Part shown: piece by piece, positions 14,989 through 16,848 of the stretch
Position numbering within the stretch: position 1 is the stretch's first letter
Layout of the letters: each line of letters opens with the position of its first letter
Source: an uncultured Ruminococcus sp.
GTDB lineage: Bacteria; Bacillota; Clostridia; Oscillospirales; Acutalibacteraceae
Assembly (NCBI GenBank): GCA_905234305.1
Contig: CAJOHT010000003.1
Location: 1-16,848 of the forward strand
Direction: 5' to 3'
DNA length: 16,848 nt
Made by a program: the position numbers and the translations under genes
The notes under the pieces: generated by a model
The model's input: only the letters and a program-made list of their open reading frames with translations
Databases searched by the model: none
What the model was told of the DNA's origin: nothing

Positions 14989-15585
14989 TCAGTAATTGCG
15001 TATAAGTGAAATAACCTTACCGAGCAGGATAACCTCGTCAACAATAATCGGTTCAAAATCATCATTTTCGGGCTGCAGACGGAAATGACCGTTTTCCTTA
15101 TAAAAACGCTTAACTGTAGCGCTGTCCTCAACTAAGGCAACGACAATTTCGCCGTTCTCGGCAACGGGAGTTCTATGCACAATAAGAATATCGTCGGGAA
15201 GAATACCCGCGTTTATCATACTCTCGCCCTGTACGCGTAAAGCAAAAAGTTCTTTTCCGCGGCATAATTTATAATCTACGGTAACGTAGCCCTCGATATC
15301 CTCGATAGCGACAATAGGATTTCCCGCGGCAACATTTCCTACTACGGGAACACTTTTAGCGCTTGTTTCTCCGACGATTCTGATACAGCGGTTAAGACCA
15401 GGGTCGCGTTCAATAAGACCGTGTTCCTCGAGCGCGATCAAATAAAGATGAGCTGTTGAGGTTGATTTAAGACCTACATCCTTGCAGATTTCTCTTACAG
15501 AAGGTATGCGGCTTTGAGCGGAACATTCTACGAGATAATCGTAAACTTCCAGTTGTTTTTTAGTAAGTTCGGTTCGTTTTTTCAT
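14989..15585 (-). CDS. lexA: LexA repressor (SOS response)
   Basis: LexA represses DNA-damage genes and cuts itself when RecA is active. The 198-residue product has the N-terminal winged helix (helix-turn-helix about 28-50: SVREICKDVGLKSTSTAHLY), a linker, the Ala87-Gly88 cleavage site (VAAGNP) and the S24 peptidase fold with Ser122 (QGESMINAGI) and Lys159 (ATVKRFY). The end, GKVISLIRNY then TGA, matches the normal LexA end, which shows TGA is a stop in this organism. The ribosome site AGGAGG is eight bases before the ATG. A promoter with a 10-base palindrome over its -35 box suggests self-repression. Recognition-helix residues KSTSTAHLYL deserve comparison with Bacillus LexA, since the palindrome differs from the usual box. 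Confidence 0.97.
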   Translation of the reverse strand: MKKRTELTKKQLEVYDYLVECSAQSRIPSVREICKDVGLKSTSTAHLYLIALEEHGLIERDPGLNRCIRIVGETSAKSVPVVGNVAAGNPIVAIEDIEGYVTVDYKLCRGKELFALRVQGESMINAGILPDDILIVHRTPVAENGEIVVALVEDSATVKRFYKENGHFRLQPENDDFEPIIVDEVILLGKVISLIRNY

Positions 15586-15615
15586 AAGGACAGCCTCCTG
15601 TTTATAATTATAAGT

Positions 15616-15644
15616 ATTTTAACACAAAAACCGCCTCTTGTCAA
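15616..15644 (-). promoter_or_regulatory. Promoter of lexA
   Basis: A perfect TTGACA (15644-15639), a 17-base spacer and TAAAAT (15621-15616) read on the minus strand. Confidence 0.85.
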
Positions 15645-15651
15645 ACGTTTG
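15642..15651. promoter_or_regulatory. Palindrome CAAACGTTTG, candidate LexA operator
   Basis: A perfect 10-base palindrome overlaps the first three bases of the lexA -35 box, the right place for an autoregulatory operator. It does not match the Gram-positive consensus CGAACRNRYGTTCG in full; it keeps AA/TT flanks and the central CG, not GAAC-N4-GTTC. I saw no second copy in this window. Confidence 0.45.
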
Positions 15652-15747
15652 TTTAAAGATATTTTTATTATTTTAAATAATCAAATTTTCAGCGCAAAAT
15701 CAAAGTATCTTCACACAGTTTTCATATTTCAGTGGTTTAATATAGTC

Positions 15748-15828
15748 GTACCGAAGAACAGAACCGCAACTGTTCAGGTACAGTTCTACCCCTCCTCCTT
15801 GTAAGTCGACTCAGAGACTTACATTTTT
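15748..15828 (+). ncRNA. Candidate small regulatory RNA with C-rich single-stranded core
   Basis: The plus strand shows a small-RNA plan without a reading frame: a 5' nested hairpin (GTACC-GAA-GAACAG, loop of 8, CTGTTC-A-GGTAC; 15748-15781), then unpaired ACCCCTCCTCCTT (15788-15800), then an 8-bp terminator stem TGTAAGTC / GACTTACA with TTTTT. The C-rich segment is complementary to Shine-Dalgarno sequences. A possible promoter is TTTTCA, 16 bases, TATAGT (15719-15746), which is weak and would place the start a few bases inside the first stem. Alternatively the region is just a terminator with a purine-rich minus strand. This stretch between lexA and rnfC holds no protein gene I can support. 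Confidence 0.4.
15800..15828 (+). terminator. Intrinsic terminator of the candidate small RNA
   Basis: An 8-bp stem TGTAAGTC (15800-15807) / GACTTACA (15816-15823) has an 8-base loop and is followed by TTTTT on the plus strand. No protein gene on the plus strand precedes it for about 1.8 kb. Confidence 0.6.
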
Positions 15829-15859
15829 GTACCCCTCATTTTCTTTTTAGAACAAAGAG

Positions 15860-15891
15860 AACGCCGAGTTTTTGCTCGGCGTTTTCGTTTT
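15860..15891 (+). terminator. Second intrinsic terminator upstream of rnfC
   Basis: A 9-bp GC-rich stem AACGCCGAG / CTCGGCGTT has the 6-base loop TTTTTG and is followed by TTCGTTTT. It is the stronger of two tandem terminators and insulates rnfC from upstream plus-strand transcription. Confidence 0.75.
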
Positions 15892-15933
15892 GTGCCGTTT
15901 TTGTAAAAATTTTTGAAAAATAATAAAAACTAA

Positions 15934-15962
15934 TTCCATATTTTAAGGTTTTATAGTATAAT
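15934..15962 (+). promoter_or_regulatory. Probable promoter of rnfC
   Basis: TATAAT at 15957-15962 has only a weak -35 (TTCCAT, 15934-15939) at 17-base spacing. A second TATAAT overlaps at 15962-15967. Confidence 0.5.
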
Positions 15963-16002
15963 ATAATTTAATGTTGAACTTTTCAGGAAAAGGGATGACA
16001 AA

Positions 16003-16848
16003 ATGAGATTACACGGAGTAAAAGTACCCCATAAAAAAAATACCGCCGCTAAAAAAGCGGGACCGATAGCGATTCCCGAAGAAGTTGTTATTCCGATGGC
16101 TATGCATATCGGTAAACCTGCCCGTATTACCGTTAAACGCGGCGACACGGTTAAGGTCGGAACTGTTATCGGAGAACCCGACGGATATGTATGTTCGCCT
16201 GTTCATTCGAGCGTTTCGGGCAAGGTGGTAAAAATTGACGAAATCACAATGGGTATGGGCGCTAAATCGCCCGCCGTCGTAATAGAAACCGACGGCCTTC
16301 AGGAAGTAAGCGAAGATATAGCCCCGCCTGAGGTTAAAAGCTATGAGGATTTTATCGAGGCAATCAAAAACAGCGGCTCGGTAGGCTTAGGCGGAGCGGG
16401 ATTTCCAACCTTTATAAAGCTGAAATTCAAGGATCTCGAAAAACTGGACGCGGCAATCATCAACGCCGCAGAGTGCGAGCCTTACATAACCTCCGACACA
16501 AGGACTATGCTCGACGATACCGAATACCTTTTTAAAGGAATAGAAGCGCTGAAGAAATATATGGGAATCAAGCGTTTCATAATAGGCGTCGAAAACAACA
16601 AACCCGAATGTATAAATAAACTCAGGGAGTTTTCAAAAGACGACAGCACCGTGGAGATAAAACCTCTCCCCGCGATTTACCCTCAGGGCGGCGAAAAGAT
16701 TCTCGTATATAATACAATGAAAAGGATTATCCCTAAGGGAGGACTTCCGCTTGATGTCGGAGTAGTTGTTTTAAACGTTACTACGCTGGCGTTTATCGGC
16801 GAATATCTCGAAACGGGTATGCCTCTTATAAATAAACGCGTAACTGTA
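16003..16848 (+). CDS. rnfC: Rnf electron transport complex subunit C (3' end beyond window)
   Basis: RnfC is a peripheral iron-sulfur/flavoprotein-like subunit of the Rnf complex, which couples ferredoxin:NAD+ electron transfer to Na+ or H+ pumping at the membrane. The first 282 residues are present and open to the window edge. Seen are the N-terminal HGVKVPHKKN segment, an early barrel-like domain with VKVGTVIGEPDGYVCSPVHS and VSGKVVKI, the glycine-rich GLGGAGFPTFIKL (NADH/FMN-site type), INAAECEPYITSD, and YPQGGEKILV. These match RnfC and the related NuoF-like fold. The 4Fe-4S cysteine motifs expected near the C-terminus lie outside the window. The ATG is set by the family N-terminus and by AAAAGGGATG upstream. 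It is likely the first gene of an rnfCDGEAB-type operon that continues to the right. Confidence 0.93.
   Translation, partial: MRLHGVKVPHKKNTAAKKAGPIAIPEEVVIPMAMHIGKPARITVKRGDTVKVGTVIGEPDGYVCSPVHSSVSGKVVKIDEITMGMGAKSPAVVIETDGLQEVSEDIAPPEVKSYEDFIEAIKNSGSVGLGGAGFPTFIKLKFKDLEKLDAAIINAAECEPYITSDTRTMLDDTEYLFKGIEALKKYMGIKRFIIGVENNKPECINKLREFSKDDSTVEIKPLPAIYPQGGEKILVYNTMKRIIPKGGLPLDVGVVVLNVTTLAFIGEYLETGMPLINKRVTV

Noticed and set aside
15770..15800. Minus-strand ribosome site AAGGAGGAGGGG for a small gene
   Set aside because: No ATG, GTG or TTG start lies at a usable distance downstream on the minus strand.
15514..15804. Plus-strand 96-residue open frame from within lexA
   Set aside because: It starts inside lexA on the opposite strand without a ribosome site and reads through the lexA promoter and the candidate small RNA.

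Overview
The window reads as chromosomal DNA from a low-to-mid GC Gram-positive anaerobe, most likely a gut clostridium of the Ruminococcus/Oscillospiraceae type. The reasons are strong AGGAGG ribosome sites, consensus sigma-A promoters, a YabE-like G5/3D wall protein, several secreted proteins with Ig/fn3-like modules, a LexA of Firmicutes type, a glutaminyl-tRNA synthetase next to GluRS, and the start of rnfC (Rnf complex). The genus is an inference. TGA is a normal stop here, since lexA and the ECF sigma gene both end with it.

Layout. Bases 1 to about 245 are GC-rich (138 of 240 bases) and carry an unrecognised minus-strand frame. They abut the truncated 5' end of a polysaccharide deacetylase gene, which looks like an artificial or recombinational join. 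A CAP-domain secreted protein (-) follows, then a divergent ECF sigma / anti-sigma pair (+), a secreted Ig-like protein (-), and the gltX-glnS operon (-). Next come a GT-C mannosyltransferase-like membrane gene broken by an in-frame TGA and a frameshift (-), and a G5/3D cell-wall protein (-). A gene-free stretch of about 970 bases (10921-11894) holds an AT-rich segment, a candidate structured RNA and tRNA-Thr(GGT) (-). After it lie a lipoprotein (-) divergent from a HAD hydrolase (+), a small membrane protein (+), a Pro/Gln-rich multi-pass membrane protein (-), lexA (-), a gene-free stretch with a candidate small RNA (+), and the 5' part of rnfC (+).

Function. Cell-envelope genes dominate: deacetylase, CAP, ECF pair, Ig-like protein, G5/3D protein, lipoprotein, membrane proteins. 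They are interleaved with housekeeping genes (two aminoacyl-tRNA synthetases, tRNA-Thr, lexA, rnfC). Most genes have their own readable promoter and a hairpin terminator, so most are single transcripts. The clear operons are sigma/anti-sigma (overlapping by 8 bases) and gltX-glnS (12-base gap). The parts most worth a second look are the 11.52-11.70 kb RNA-like element with its 16-base inverted match to the neighbouring tRNA, the putative small RNA beside lexA, a perfect dyad on the gltX start site, an atypical palindrome over the lexA -35 box, and the broken mannosyltransferase.
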